Below are positions 34,715 through 43,763 of a stretch of DNA of 64,000 nt, piece by piece. The stretch covers positions 1,550,001 to 1,614,000 of the forward strand of contig NZ_JBEPJZ010000001.1 of the NCBI RefSeq assembly GCF_040496035.1. Direction: 5' to 3'. Below the pieces are notes generated by a model, which was given only the letters and a program-made list of their open reading frames with translations, did no database searches and was not told where the DNA came from. This DNA is from Agromyces sp. SYSU T00194. GTDB lineage: Bacteria; Actinomycetota; Actinomycetes; Actinomycetales; Microbacteriaceae. How positions within the stretch are numbered: position 1 is the first letter of the stretch; every line of letters starts with the position of its first letter. The translations under genes and the position numbers were made by a program.

Positions 34715-35605
34715 TCACCCCTTGTGGTGGGCGCGGTACGTCGTCGGGTTCACGCCGTGCACCCGACGGAAGTGCCGTGAGAAGTAGAGCGGATCGACGT
34801 ACCCGACGGCCGCCGCGATCTCGGTGACCGTGAGCGAGGTCGTGTCGAGCAGCGACCGCGCGCGGGCCATCTTCAGCGACGTGTGGAACGCCCCCGGGCC
34901 GCCCCCGGTCGCCTGCCGGAACAGCGCGCTGAGGTGCGACGGGGACATCCCGACGATGGCCGCGAGCTCCGCGACCTGGATGTTGCCGTCGACGCGCGCC
35001 TCGAGGTAGCGCATCGCACGCTCGAGCGGTGAACCGTCTGCGGGCAGCACGCTGTCGGCGGCGATGCGGGTGAGCAGGTTCCAGGCGACCCCGGATGCCG
35101 CGAGCATCTGCGCCGGCGACAGGCGGCGCTCCAGCAGCGACACCAGTTCGTCGAAGAGCGCGACCACCCGGTCCAGCGACTTCAGCCGGATCACCGGCTG
35201 CGACGCGCTGAGGATGGGGCCGGTGAGCTCGGCGGCATCCGTGCCGCGCACATGCAACCACCAGATAGTCCATGGGTCGACGCCTGAGGCCTGATACTCG
35301 TGCGGTCGGTGCGCCGGGATCACGATGCTCGCCCCGGGAGCGAGCGAGTAGGTCTCCGCCCCCATCCGGACGACGCCCGCGCCGGCCACGCACAGGATGA
35401 CGATCGTCTCGTTCGCGCCCGTCGCCCGTATCCGACGATGGCCACCGGCCGCAGGGAAGTAGCCCGCGTCCGTGACCGTCAGGCGACGGGTTCCCGGTCG
35501 GTCGAGCGCCGCCTCCACCTGCGGGCGGGGAATGACGCAGAGCCGCTGGTGCTCGAATCCGTCCATTCGGTAGTGCGGCGGCGCTTCGATCAGTGTTTCG
35601 TCCAT
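34715..35605 (-). CDS. AraC family transcriptional regulator
   Basis: A 296-residue regulator. The N-terminal cupin sensor (ETIVILCVAGAGVVRMGAETYSLAPGASIVIPAHRPHEYQA, about 66-106) is followed by two C-terminal helix-turn-helix motifs (IQVAELAAIVGMSPSHLSALFRQATGGGP; LTVTEIAAAVGYVDPLYFSRHFRRVHGVNP). This layout is typical of AraC activators of sugar catabolism. It is divergent from the DUF5107-TPR/epimerase genes and convergent with GH35, so the galactan genes are its likely targets. Start 35605 follows GAGGAAGG closely. Confidence 0.88.
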   Translation of the reverse strand: MDETLIEAPPHYRMDGFEHQRLCVIPRPQVEAALDRPGTRRLTVTDAGYFPAAGGHRRIRATGANETIVILCVAGAGVVRMGAETYSLAPGASIVIPAHRPHEYQASGVDPWTIWWLHVRGTDAAELTGPILSASQPVIRLKSLDRVVALFDELVSLLERRLSPAQMLAASGVAWNLLTRIAADSVLPADGSPLERAMRYLEARVDGNIQVAELAAIVGMSPSHLSALFRQATGGGPGAFHTSLKMARARSLLDTTSLTVTEIAAAVGYVDPLYFSRHFRRVHGVNPTTYRAHHKG

Positions 35606-35648
35606 AACCTTCCTCGATCTCACCATACCGCCGTGTCGGCGCTCCTTC

Positions 35649-35654
35649 TAGCGT
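35649..35654 (+). promoter_or_regulatory. -10 element TAGCGT of leader-peptide mRNA
   Basis: TAGCGT ends 6 nt before ATG 35661, which opens a short upstream ORF. Confidence 0.5.
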
Positions 35655-35660
35655 CGAGTG

Positions 35661-35732
35661 ATGAGCGTTGCCGCTCGCGAAGTACGCACCCCCGCGCCCG
35701 CGCGCGGCCGATCCCATGGAGGTCAGCGATGA
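35661..35732 (+). CDS. 23-residue leader ORF, ATGA-coupled
   Basis: ATG 35661 opens MSVAAREVRTPAPARGRS followed by five more residues. Its TGA (35730-35732) overlaps the ATG (35729) of the DUF5107-TPR gene. The start fits a leaderless transcript. The Shine-Dalgarno GGAGG of the main gene lies inside this ORF. No run of one codon or hairpin suggesting attenuation is seen, so simple translational coupling is the likely role. Confidence 0.5.
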   Translation: MSVAAREVRTPAPARGRSHGGQR

Positions 35733-38707
35733 CCGCTGAACGGACCGACCCCGGTACCGTCATCGACGACGAGACGGACGCTTCCGTCGTCCCCCACGCG
35801 AAGTTCGAGCTTCCGGACGCACCCGCCGACCTGCAGGCGGTGATCGCGACGGGCGGAGCCGTCGCCTGGAGCTCGCCCCTGACGGTCCGTACCTACGAGG
35901 CGGGCGAGCCGAGTCCGTATCCGATGTACCTCGACCACCGCGTGTACCAGGGGTCCAGCGGCAAGGTCTACCCGATCCCGTTCACGGAGAGCGTCGCCGA
36001 CGACGCCGTGGATCGCGACTGGCGGGCGATCCACCTCGAGAACGCCTATGTTCGGGTCGTCGTGCTGCCCGAGCTGGGTGGGCGCATCCACGTCGGCTAC
36101 GACAAGACCACCGGGTACGACTTCTTCTACCGGAACAACGTCATCAAGCCCGCGCTCGTCGGGCTCGCCGGACCGTGGATCAGCGGCGGCGTGGAATTCA
36201 ACTGGCCCCAGCACCACCGCCCGGCGACCTACCTCCCGGTCGAGACCTCGATCGAGCACGGCGACGACGGCTCGGTCACCGTCTGGTGCCACGACCACGA
36301 CCCGTTCGCGCGCATGTCCGCGCAGCACGGCGTCCGGCTCCGTCCGAACAGCTCGGTCGTGGAGCTCGCCGTGCGCCTCCACAACCGCACCGAGGACCGC
36401 CAGACGTTCCTCTGGTGGGCGAACGTCGCCGCGCGCGTGCACGACGACTACCAGTCGTTCTTCCCCGAGGACGTGCGCTACGTGGCCGATCACGCGCGCC
36501 GTGCCCTGACCGCGTTCCCCGAGGCCGATCGCCCGTACTACGGCGTCGACTACCCGGCGCTCGCGGCCGAGGCGCCCGGAGCGAACCGCATCGACTACTA
36601 CCGGAACATCCCGGTGCCCACCTCGTACATGATCGTGGACTCGCAGGAGGACTTCTTCGGCGGCTACGACCACGCCGCGGGCGCTGGCTTCGTGCACTGG
36701 GCCGAGCGTCGCGTCTCGCCCGGCAAGAAGCAGTGGACCTGGGGCGACGCGCCGTTCGGTCATGCCTGGGACGCGCAGCTCACCGACGCCGACGGCCCCT
36801 ACGTCGAGCTCATGGCAGGCGTCTACACCGACAACCAGCCCGACTTCACCTGGCTCCTGCCCGGCGAGACCAAGGTCTTCACGCAGTACTGGTATCCGAT
36901 CCCGGCGATGGGCGCGGCGCACCAGGCGACCCCGGACGCCGCGGTGCACGTCGAACGCGACGGCCGCATCTCCGCCACTTTCGCCGTGACCGCGCCCCGG
37001 CCCGGCGCCGTGCTGCGCATCCTGCGCGACGAGGACGTCATCGCGACCCGCACCGAGGACCTGGTGCCCGGCGTGCCCGTCGAGCTGGCCGCCGACGGCG
37101 TCGAGCACGGGACGCTCGCGGCCGAGCTCCTCGACGACACGGGGCGCGTCCTCGTGCGCTGGGTGCCCAGCGAGGTCGACGACGAGGAGCCCTGGGTCGC
37201 CGACGAGCCCCCGCGGCCCGAGGACATCACCTCGGTGGAGGAGCTCTACCTCACCGGGCTGCACCTCAGCCAGTACCGTCACCCGACGCGCTCGCCGCTG
37301 CCCTACTGGAACGCCGCCATCGAACGCGACCCGAGCGACGTGCGCACGAACCTCGCGCTGGCCGACCACGCCTACCGCGCGGGCCGTTACCAGGAGACGC
37401 TCGATCTCGTGCGGGTCGCCCTGGCGCGCCTGACCCGACGCAACGCCAACCCGCAGGACGCGGAGGCGTTCTACCTGCTCGGTCTCGCCCTGCGGCGGCT
37501 GGGCCGGGACGACGAGGCCGAGCAGGCGTTCGGCAAGGCGGGCTGGGACGCCACGTGGGCTCCGGCAGCGGGGCTCGCGCTCGCGCAGTCGCTGAGCGCA
37601 CGCGACCGCAACCGGGCGGCGCTGCGCGTGCTCGACTCCCTCGACGGCGTCGTCGGGCACGACACGCGGCGCACCGCGCTCCGGGCGATCGTGCTCACGC
37701 GGCTCGATCGAGCGGACGAGGCGAACGCGCTCGTGCGGGCGGCGCTGCAGGCCGATCCGCTCGACGCGACGCTGCGCGAGCTCGCCGGCGTCGACGTCGT
37801 GACCGACGCCGGGCTGCTGGTCGACGTGGCGCTGGACCTCCGCGCGGCGGGCGACTCCGACGGCGCACTCGCGCTGCTCGCACGCGCCCAGGAGGCGCCC
37901 GTGACACCGTCGGGCAACCTCCGTCCGATCGCGCACTACCTCGCCGCGCAGATCCTCGACCGGCTCGGGCGTTCGGCGGATGCCGCCGGGCAGCGTGCCA
38001 GGGCTCGCAGCGTCGATCGGACGTGGGCGTTCCCGCATGGCCTCGATGCGCTCGACGCGCTCACGGCTGCGTTGGATGCCGAGCCCGACGACGCGATCGC
38101 GCACTCGCTCCTCGGGATGCTGCTCTACGCGCACGGTCGACGCATCGAGGCGAGCCGTCACTGGCGGTCGGCCATCGATGCGGGGTACCGCGACCCGGTG
38201 CTGCTGCGCAACGCCGCGCTCGCCGCGTACAACATCGACCACGACGATGCTGCCGCATGGGAGCGCTACGAGCAGGCGGTCGCCTTGGCTCCCGACGACG
38301 CCCGCATCCGCTACGAGCAGGACCAGCTCGCCGCGCGACTGGACCACAGCCCGGCGGAGCGCCTGGCTCGCCTGCGCCCGGTCGAGCAGCTCGTCCTGAC
38401 CCGTGACGACTTCACCATCGCGTACGTGCGACTGCTCGTCGCCGAGGGCGATGCCGCGCGGGCGTACGAGATCCTCGTCGGCCGATCCTTCCACCCGTGG
38501 GAGGGCGGCGAGGGCCAGGCGATCGCCGCGTGGGACGAGACGCTGGAGGCGATCGGCCTGCCGCTCAGCGACCCGCCCGCGACGCTCGGCGAGGCGCGCG
38601 CGGAGTACGTGCCGCCGGTCGCCCGACGCGACGACGGCGTGACGGACTACTTCGCGACCAGCCTGCCCGAACTGCTGCTGTTCTCGCGCGAGAGCGGCGA
38701 CGCCTGA
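35729..38707 (+). CDS. DUF5107 and TPR-repeat protein
   Basis: A 992-residue cytoplasmic protein. Residues about 60-460 form a beta-rich DUF5107 region with YVRVVVLPELGGRIHVGYDKTTGYDFFYRNNVIKP and GPWISGGVEFNWPQHHRP; this resembles galactose-mutarotase/GH-associated beta-sandwich folds. Residues about 520-930 are tetratricopeptide-like helical repeats (YWNAAIERDPSDVRTNLALADHAYRAGRYQETLDLV and several more). Similar proteins accompany glycoside hydrolases in actinobacteria, but the activity is unknown. A sugar-processing or carbohydrate-binding scaffold is plausible. It is followed after 5 nt by an aldose-1-epimerase gene, so the two act together. Strong GGAGG start. Confidence 0.8.
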   Translation: MTAERTDPGTVIDDETDASVVPHAKFELPDAPADLQAVIATGGAVAWSSPLTVRTYEAGEPSPYPMYLDHRVYQGSSGKVYPIPFTESVADDAVDRDWRAIHLENAYVRVVVLPELGGRIHVGYDKTTGYDFFYRNNVIKPALVGLAGPWISGGVEFNWPQHHRPATYLPVETSIEHGDDGSVTVWCHDHDPFARMSAQHGVRLRPNSSVVELAVRLHNRTEDRQTFLWWANVAARVHDDYQSFFPEDVRYVADHARRALTAFPEADRPYYGVDYPALAAEAPGANRIDYYRNIPVPTSYMIVDSQEDFFGGYDHAAGAGFVHWAERRVSPGKKQWTWGDAPFGHAWDAQLTDADGPYVELMAGVYTDNQPDFTWLLPGETKVFTQYWYPIPAMGAAHQATPDAAVHVERDGRISATFAVTAPRPGAVLRILRDEDVIATRTEDLVPGVPVELAADGVEHGTLAAELLDDTGRVLVRWVPSEVDDEEPWVADEPPRPEDITSVEELYLTGLHLSQYRHPTRSPLPYWNAAIERDPSDVRTNLALADHAYRAGRYQETLDLVRVALARLTRRNANPQDAEAFYLLGLALRRLGRDDEAEQAFGKAGWDATWAPAAGLALAQSLSARDRNRAALRVLDSLDGVVGHDTRRTALRAIVLTRLDRADEANALVRAALQADPLDATLRELAGVDVVTDAGLLVDVALDLRAAGDSDGALALLARAQEAPVTPSGNLRPIAHYLAAQILDRLGRSADAAGQRARARSVDRTWAFPHGLDALDALTAALDAEPDDAIAHSLLGMLLYAHGRRIEASRHWRSAIDAGYRDPVLLRNAALAAYNIDHDDAAAWERYEQAVALAPDDARIRYEQDQLAARLDHSPAERLARLRPVEQLVLTRDDFTIAYVRLLVAEGDAARAYEILVGRSFHPWEGGEGQAIAAWDETLEAIGLPLSDPPATLGEARAEYVPPVARRDDGVTDYFATSLPELLLFSRESGDA

Positions 38708-38712
38708 CGACG

Positions 38713-39678
38713 ATGCCGACGGACCCGATCTCCGGTGCGCAGTGCACCCTGCGCACCGGTGACTACGTCGCGGAGATCGCTGCGATCGGCGCATCGCTCC
38801 GCACCCTCCGGTACCGCGGTCGTGACGTCGTCGTACCCTTCGACGCCGATGCGATCCGTCCCGCCATGCGCGGGGCGATCCTCGCACCCTGGCCGAACCG
38901 GACCGCCGACGGGCGGTATCGCTTCGGGGAAGTGGAGCACCGGCTCCCCGTCAACGAGATCGAGACGAACACCGCCACGCACGGACTCGTCGCGTGGCAG
39001 CGATTCGAGGCGGTCGGCCGCACCTCCGGCAGCGTGAGCCTGCGCAGCTGGATCGAGCCGCAGCCCGGCTACCCGTGGCGCGTGATGCTGGACGTCGAGT
39101 ACCGGTTGGGGTCCGACGGGCTGGCGATCGTGGTGTGTGCGACGAACGAGAGTGCGACACCGGCGCCGTTCGGCATCGGCATCCACCCGTACCTCGTCGC
39201 GGGCGACCTGCAGGCGTGTGCGGTGGACGACTGGTCGCTCGAGGTGCCCGCCACCGAAGTGCTGTTCACCGACGCACGGATGCTCCCGACCGAGATCGTC
39301 CCGTTGGGCAGTGAGGAGGCGAGCGGCTTCGACTTCCGCAGCACGAGGCGAATCGGCGCCGCCGTACTGAACCATGCGTTCACCGGTCTGCGCCGAGGTG
39401 AGGACGGCCGGGCTCGGGTGCGCGTCACCGACCCGTCGGGGGGTGGCGCAGAGATCTCCTGGGATGCCGCGAGCGAGTGGGTGCAGCTCTACACGAGCGA
39501 CGAGGCGACCGGTCCGGAACGTCGCCACGCGATCGCCGTCGAACCGCAGAGCTGCGCGCCGGATGCGCTCAATTCCGGGCGCGGCCTCCTGACGCTGCTG
39601 CCTGGCGGCTCGGCCCGGTTCGGGTGGTGGATCCGGGCGCTCGACGCACCCGAACCGTCTCATCAGCGCGACGGATAG
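38713..39678 (+). CDS. Aldose 1-epimerase family protein
   Basis: A 321-residue mutarotase-fold protein. The signature pieces are LAPWPNRTADGRYRFGE, TATHGLVAWQRF (catalytic His region), GIGIHPYLVAG and the C-terminal IAVEPQSCAPDALNSG (catalytic Glu region). It interconverts alpha and beta anomers, probably of galactose released by GH35. It lies 5 nt downstream of the DUF5107-TPR gene, with no Shine-Dalgarno in the gap, so it is co-translated. Confidence 0.88.
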   Translation: MPTDPISGAQCTLRTGDYVAEIAAIGASLRTLRYRGRDVVVPFDADAIRPAMRGAILAPWPNRTADGRYRFGEVEHRLPVNEIETNTATHGLVAWQRFEAVGRTSGSVSLRSWIEPQPGYPWRVMLDVEYRLGSDGLAIVVCATNESATPAPFGIGIHPYLVAGDLQACAVDDWSLEVPATEVLFTDARMLPTEIVPLGSEEASGFDFRSTRRIGAAVLNHAFTGLRRGEDGRARVRVTDPSGGGAEISWDAASEWVQLYTSDEATGPERRHAIAVEPQSCAPDALNSGRGLLTLLPGGSARFGWWIRALDAPEPSHQRDG

Positions 39679-40001
39679 GTACCGGGCATCGTCCATGTCA
39701 TCGTGCGTGAGGCATCGTCGGATCGGCCGCATCTCGCAGCCCAGTACGCCATCGAGTGGCGTTATCATCCTGTTATCCGCCGTGGGGGCAGGGAAGGCTC
39801 GGTACCGGACCGGCAGGACCACCGCATCGTTTCGTCCATGTTTCTCGTTCGATCGCCCATCGTTCCGAGGCCGGGGGCCGACATAGGTTTGACACACGCT
39901 CGGCGCGGAGTACCGGTTCGCACGGTAGCCCGACGTCGAGATCCGCATATCGACCCGGACCGCAGTGGGCTCGGGCACAGCACGATACAAAGGAGATAAT
40001 C
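39679..40001. other. 323-bp promoter region of the galactan importer
   Basis: No gene seen. A perfect -35 TTGACA lies at 39889-39894; TACCGG at 39911 (16-bp spacing) is the best -10 candidate. A direct repeat GTTATC...GTTATCC (39768-39782) within GGC...GCC could be an operator. The leader is about 85 nt and ends in AAAGGAGAT before the GTG. Confidence 0.4.
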
Positions 40002-41207
40002 GTGAAGCGATCCGCAATCGCACTCGTGGCAGGAGCGGGGCTCGTCCTCTCGCTCGCCGCGTGCAGCAACGGCGACTCGGGCGACACCGGTGGCGATGAG
40101 CAGATCGAGCTCGTCGTGTGGGAGTCCCTCGAGGGTCGCTCGGACTTCATCGAGCAGGCCGGCGAGGCGTACACGGCCGAGCACCCGAACGTGACGATCG
40201 TCTACAAGAACGTGGAACTCGGCGACGCTCTCGGGCAGATCGCGCTCGACGGCCCCGCCGGGGTCGGCGCCGACGTCTTCGCGGCGCCCAGCAACGTGAC
40301 GGGCGACCTGGTGACGGGCGGGCACATCCTGCCCGTCGCGGATCCGGAGGCGCTCGAGGGCGCGCTCGTTCCCGGCGCGATCGCGGGCGTCACCTACCAG
40401 GAGCAGATCTGGGGTGTGCCGGTCACCATCGACACCTACGGGCTCTTCTACAACAAGGAGTACGTCACCGACGTGCCCACCACCTGGGCCGACGTGATCG
40501 GGTTCTCGGAGGAGTTCAACGCCGACAACCCGGGCAAGTACGGCTTCGCCTTCAACCCGAGCATCTACTACAGCGCCCCGTGGCTCTTCTCAGCGCCGGA
40601 CAACCTGCTGTTCGGCCCGGCCGGCGACGACCCGGAGACGCCGAACACGAACACCCCCGCGACCGTGGCGGGTGCCGAGCAGCTGGTCGAGCTGCGCAGC
40701 GTGCTCGACGTGCCGGCGGAGGACCTCGACGCGGCCAGCGTCGACTCGCTGTTCGAGGGCGGTCAGTCGGCCATGTCGATCACCGGTTCGTGGAACATCC
40801 CGGTGTTCGACGCCGCGGGCCTCGACTACGGCGTCGCCACCCTGCCCGCGCTGGAGGGCTCGGACACCCCCGCCGGGTCGTTCTCCAACTCCCGCACGAT
40901 GTTCACGTCGGCGTACACCGACTACCCGGAGGCCGCGCAGGACTTCGCCGCGTTCCTCGCCAGCCCCGAGATGCTGAAGCTCGCCTACGACCTCACCGGC
41001 AGCATCCCGCCTGCCGAGATCGACGGCATCGACAACGAGGCGACCCTCGGCCTGGCCGCACAGGGTGCGTACGCCTTCCCGACCCCGTCGATACCGGAGA
41101 TGACCCTCTTCTGGACCGCGATGGACTCCGCCATCATCAACATCTGGAACGGTGCCGACATCCAGACCGAGCTGGACACGGCCACCGAGGTCATCCTCAA
41201 CCAGTAG
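40002..41207 (+). CDS. Galacto-oligosaccharide-binding lipoprotein (GanS-like)
   Basis: A 401-residue SBP with lipobox SLAAC (Cys21). The mature part reads IELVVWESLEGRSDFIEQAGEAYTAEHPNVTIVY, GVPVTIDTYGLFYNKEYV, FEGGQSAMSITGSWNIPVF, PTPSIPEMTLFWTAMDSAIINIWNG; this is the maltodextrin/cyclodextrin/galactan-oligosaccharide group. The GTG follows a strong AAGGAG. Placement ahead of MalF/MalG-type permeases and two GH53 genes matches the Bacillus ganSPQ-ganB order, which supports beta-1,4-galacto-oligosaccharides as ligand. Confidence 0.85.
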   Translation: MKRSAIALVAGAGLVLSLAACSNGDSGDTGGDEQIELVVWESLEGRSDFIEQAGEAYTAEHPNVTIVYKNVELGDALGQIALDGPAGVGADVFAAPSNVTGDLVTGGHILPVADPEALEGALVPGAIAGVTYQEQIWGVPVTIDTYGLFYNKEYVTDVPTTWADVIGFSEEFNADNPGKYGFAFNPSIYYSAPWLFSAPDNLLFGPAGDDPETPNTNTPATVAGAEQLVELRSVLDVPAEDLDAASVDSLFEGGQSAMSITGSWNIPVFDAAGLDYGVATLPALEGSDTPAGSFSNSRTMFTSAYTDYPEAAQDFAAFLASPEMLKLAYDLTGSIPPAEIDGIDNEATLGLAAQGAYAFPTPSIPEMTLFWTAMDSAIINIWNGADIQTELDTATEVILNQ

Positions 41208-41222
41208 CACTCGTTCGGCGCA

Positions 41223-41259
41223 GTGGCGTCCCGGCCGGCTCCATCGGCCGGGACGCCAC
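41223..41259 (+). terminator. Intercistronic hairpin between binding protein and permease
   Basis: A perfect 15-bp stem (GTGGCGTCCCGGCCG / CGGCCGGGACGCCAC) with a 7-nt loop, 15 nt after the binding-protein stop and 20 nt before the permease ATG. No U-tract. Same position as the malE-malF hairpin. Confidence 0.8.
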
Positions 41260-41279
41260 GGCAGACGAAAGGAACCACC

Positions 41280-42659
41280 ATGAGCATCCCTCCCACCTTC
41301 GTCGCGGAGGAGGTGCGCACCCCGCAACCCGACGACTCGCCGGTCCGTATTCCTGAGCGGATCGCAGGAGTCGAACGGAGGCAGGTCGTCGCGCGCGCAT
41401 CGCTGTTCATGGGCCTGGCCCACCTGACCGTGCTCGGCCTGCGCTGGAAGGGCGCCGCCTTCGCGCTGGTCGAGGTCGCGTTCCTCGCGTCGCTTCCGGT
41501 GATCATCGACCGCATCGTTGGCCTGGTCACGCTGGGCACCCCGCAGCCCACCGTCCCCATCAAGGAGCGGGACAACTCGCTGTTCATGATGGTCGACGGC
41601 GTCCTCGTGCTGGCCGTGGTCGCCGTGTTCGCCGCCGTCTACGCGATCTCCATCCGCAGCGCACTCGCCGACTACCGCGTCGGCGCCCGTCGCGCCAACA
41701 CGAGCGCGCGCCACCAGCTCTCGGCGATCGGGTCGCGCGCCTTCCCGGTGCTCGGGCTCACGCCGATGGTGGTGCTCATCCTCTTCTTCGTCATCGTGCC
41801 GCTGGTCTTCTCGGCGCTGGTGGCGTTCACCAACTACTCGTCCCCCCAGCACATCCCGCCGGGCAACACGGTCGACTGGGTCGGGTTCGACAACTTCGGC
41901 AGCATGCTCGGCGGCGACCAGACCTGGACCCAGGCGCTCGTCCGGGTGTTCATCTGGACGACCGTGTGGGCGATCCTGGCCGTCGCGACCTGCTACTTCG
42001 GCGGGATGATCCTCGCGGTCGTGCTGCACGAGTCGAAGATCGTGATCAAGCCGGTCTTCCAGGCCATCTTCATCCTGCCGTACGCGATCCCGGCCGTCGT
42101 CTCGCTGCTCGTCTGGCGCAACATGCTCAACGGGGCCTTCGGCGCGGTGAACAAGACGCTGCTGGAACTCGGGATCATCGACACCGCGATCCCGTGGCTG
42201 ACCGAGCCCAACCTGGCGCGGTTCATGGTCGTCCTCATCAACCTCTGGTGCGGGTTCCCGTACTTCATGCTGCTCACGATGAGCGCGATGACCGCGATCC
42301 CGCAGGACGTGCGCGAGGCGGCGGCCCTCGACGGGGCGACGGGCGTGCAGCGGTTCCGGTACGTCACGCTCCCGCTGGTGCTTTACCAGACGGCGCCGCT
42401 GATCATCATGTCGTTCGCGATGAACTTCAACAACTTCGGTGCGATCTTCTTCCTCACCAACGGCGGGCCGACCGTCGCGGACACCACCGTCACCGGTGCG
42501 GGCGCGACCGACATCCTGGTCAGCTGGTTGTACGAGATCACGATCGGCCTCATGAGGTACAACTACGGGTCGGTCGTCGCGGTGATGATCTTCCTGGTCC
42601 TGGCACCGTTCGCGATCATGCAGTTCCGGCGCACCCGTTCGTTCAAGGGAGAGATGTGA
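41280..42659 (+). CDS. Sugar ABC permease (MalF/GanP-like)
   Basis: A 459-residue permease with extra N-terminal helices (about 40-130) before the six core segments, as in GanP/MalF, but without the large P2 loop. Core motifs are SALVAFTNYSSPQHIPPGNTVDWVGFDNF, the EAA loop REAAALDGATGVQRFRYVTLPLVL and FNNFGAIFFLTNGGPTVADTTVTGAGATDILVSWLYEIT. These are close to maltodextrin/galactan permeases. GAAAGG precedes the ATG. The stop overlaps the next permease start by one base. Confidence 0.9.
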   Translation: MSIPPTFVAEEVRTPQPDDSPVRIPERIAGVERRQVVARASLFMGLAHLTVLGLRWKGAAFALVEVAFLASLPVIIDRIVGLVTLGTPQPTVPIKERDNSLFMMVDGVLVLAVVAVFAAVYAISIRSALADYRVGARRANTSARHQLSAIGSRAFPVLGLTPMVVLILFFVIVPLVFSALVAFTNYSSPQHIPPGNTVDWVGFDNFGSMLGGDQTWTQALVRVFIWTTVWAILAVATCYFGGMILAVVLHESKIVIKPVFQAIFILPYAIPAVVSLLVWRNMLNGAFGAVNKTLLELGIIDTAIPWLTEPNLARFMVVLINLWCGFPYFMLLTMSAMTAIPQDVREAAALDGATGVQRFRYVTLPLVLYQTAPLIIMSFAMNFNNFGAIFFLTNGGPTVADTTVTGAGATDILVSWLYEITIGLMRYNYGSVVAVMIFLVLAPFAIMQFRRTRSFKGEM

Positions 42660-43501
42660 TGCGCCTCGACAGGTTCGGTTCGGTCGTCTGGAGCACGATC
42701 GTCTTCTTCGGATGCCTGCTGCTGACGTTCGTGGTCCTCTGGCCGATCACGTACACCCTGAGCTCGGCGTTCTCGCCCGGGCGCTCGGCCGCGGCGCTGT
42801 CCCCGGTGCCGTTCGCGAGCGGATTCACCTTCGCGAACTTCGAGTACCTGTTCACCGAGACCCTGTACCCGCGTTGGTTCATGAACTCGTTCATCATCGC
42901 GCTCAGCGTCTCGCTCGGCACGTTGCTGATCGCGTCGCTCGCGGCGTACGTGTTCTCGCGGTTCGACTTCACGTTCAAGGGTTCGATCCTGACCAGCATG
43001 ATCGTGCTGCAGATCTTCCCGTCGTTCGTGGGCATGATCGCGATCTACGTGATCCTGTCGCGGATCGGTGCGCTCGACACCCTGTGGGGCCTCGTCCTCG
43101 TCTACCTCGCGGGAAACTTGCCGTACTCGATCTGGCTCGTGAAGAGCTACCTCGACACGATCCCGCAGGGGCTCGACGAGGCCGCGCGCATCGACGGCGC
43201 CTCCCATCTGCGCATCTTCGCAACGATCATCCTGCCGATCTCGAAGCCGATCCTCGTCTTCCTCGCGGTGACGACGTTCGCGGCGCCGTGGATGGACTTC
43301 ATCTTCCCGAAGCTCATCCTCCGCAGCCCCGAGCAGCAGACCCTCGCGCTGGGCCTGATCAGCTTCGTCTCGGAGAAGAACCAGGACTTCACGACGTTCG
43401 CGGCCGGCGCGATCATCGTGGCGATCCCGTTCATGATCTTCTTCCTCGCGACCCAGCGGACGCTCATCACGTCACTGGCCACGGGAGCGCTCAAGGAGTA
43501 G
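42659..43501 (+). CDS. Sugar ABC permease (MalG/GanQ-like)
   Basis: A 280-residue, six-helix permease starting within the partner's stop (TGATG). It has ITYTLSSAFSPGRSAAA, the EAA loop DEAARIDGASHLRIFATIILPISKPI and a C-terminus QRTLITSLATGALKE, like GanQ/MalG. It is the last gene of the importer operon, followed by a hairpin. Confidence 0.9.
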   Translation: MRLDRFGSVVWSTIVFFGCLLLTFVVLWPITYTLSSAFSPGRSAAALSPVPFASGFTFANFEYLFTETLYPRWFMNSFIIALSVSLGTLLIASLAAYVFSRFDFTFKGSILTSMIVLQIFPSFVGMIAIYVILSRIGALDTLWGLVLVYLAGNLPYSIWLVKSYLDTIPQGLDEAARIDGASHLRIFATIILPISKPILVFLAVTTFAAPWMDFIFPKLILRSPEQQTLALGLISFVSEKNQDFTTFAAGAIIVAIPFMIFFLATQRTLITSLATGALKE

Positions 43502-43525
43502 CGGAGCACCGCGGTACGCGACGGA

Positions 43526-43552
43526 CCGGGAGTGATCTGACGATCCTCCCGG
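43526..43552 (+). terminator. Hairpin after galactan permease
   Basis: CCGGGAG-GATC, loop TGAC, GATC-TCCCGG, with one mismatched pair. It lies 25 nt after the permease stop. Confidence 0.55.
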
Positions 43553-43656
43553 CCGTCGCTGTGCTGTGCCCGCAAGGCGGGATGAGCGCGGCATGGATGA
43601 TCCGCTGGACCCGATGGAGAATGCGGTTGCCCTCGGATGCAGGCGGCGAGCCCGTC

Positions 43657-43662
43657 CCTAGC
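43657..43662 (+). promoter_or_regulatory. Candidate -10 (TAGCAT) of first GH53 gene
   Basis: TAGCAT lies about 102 nt before the ATG at 43764, giving a leader of about 95 nt that ends in TTGGAGCATCC. Confidence 0.35.
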
Positions 43663-43763
43663 ATTCGAGCGTCGGTCCGCGGCGAGGTCGAGCTTCGACC
43701 CGCCGGTGGTGACGCATCCCCCCGAGCACGACAGCGACGTCGGGGCGAACGATTGGAGCATCC

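Noticed and set aside
35723..38887. 1054-codon minus-strand ORF opposite the DUF5107-TPR gene
   Set aside because: Antisense frame without recognisable domain; the plus-strand frame has clear TPR repeats and a ribosome site.
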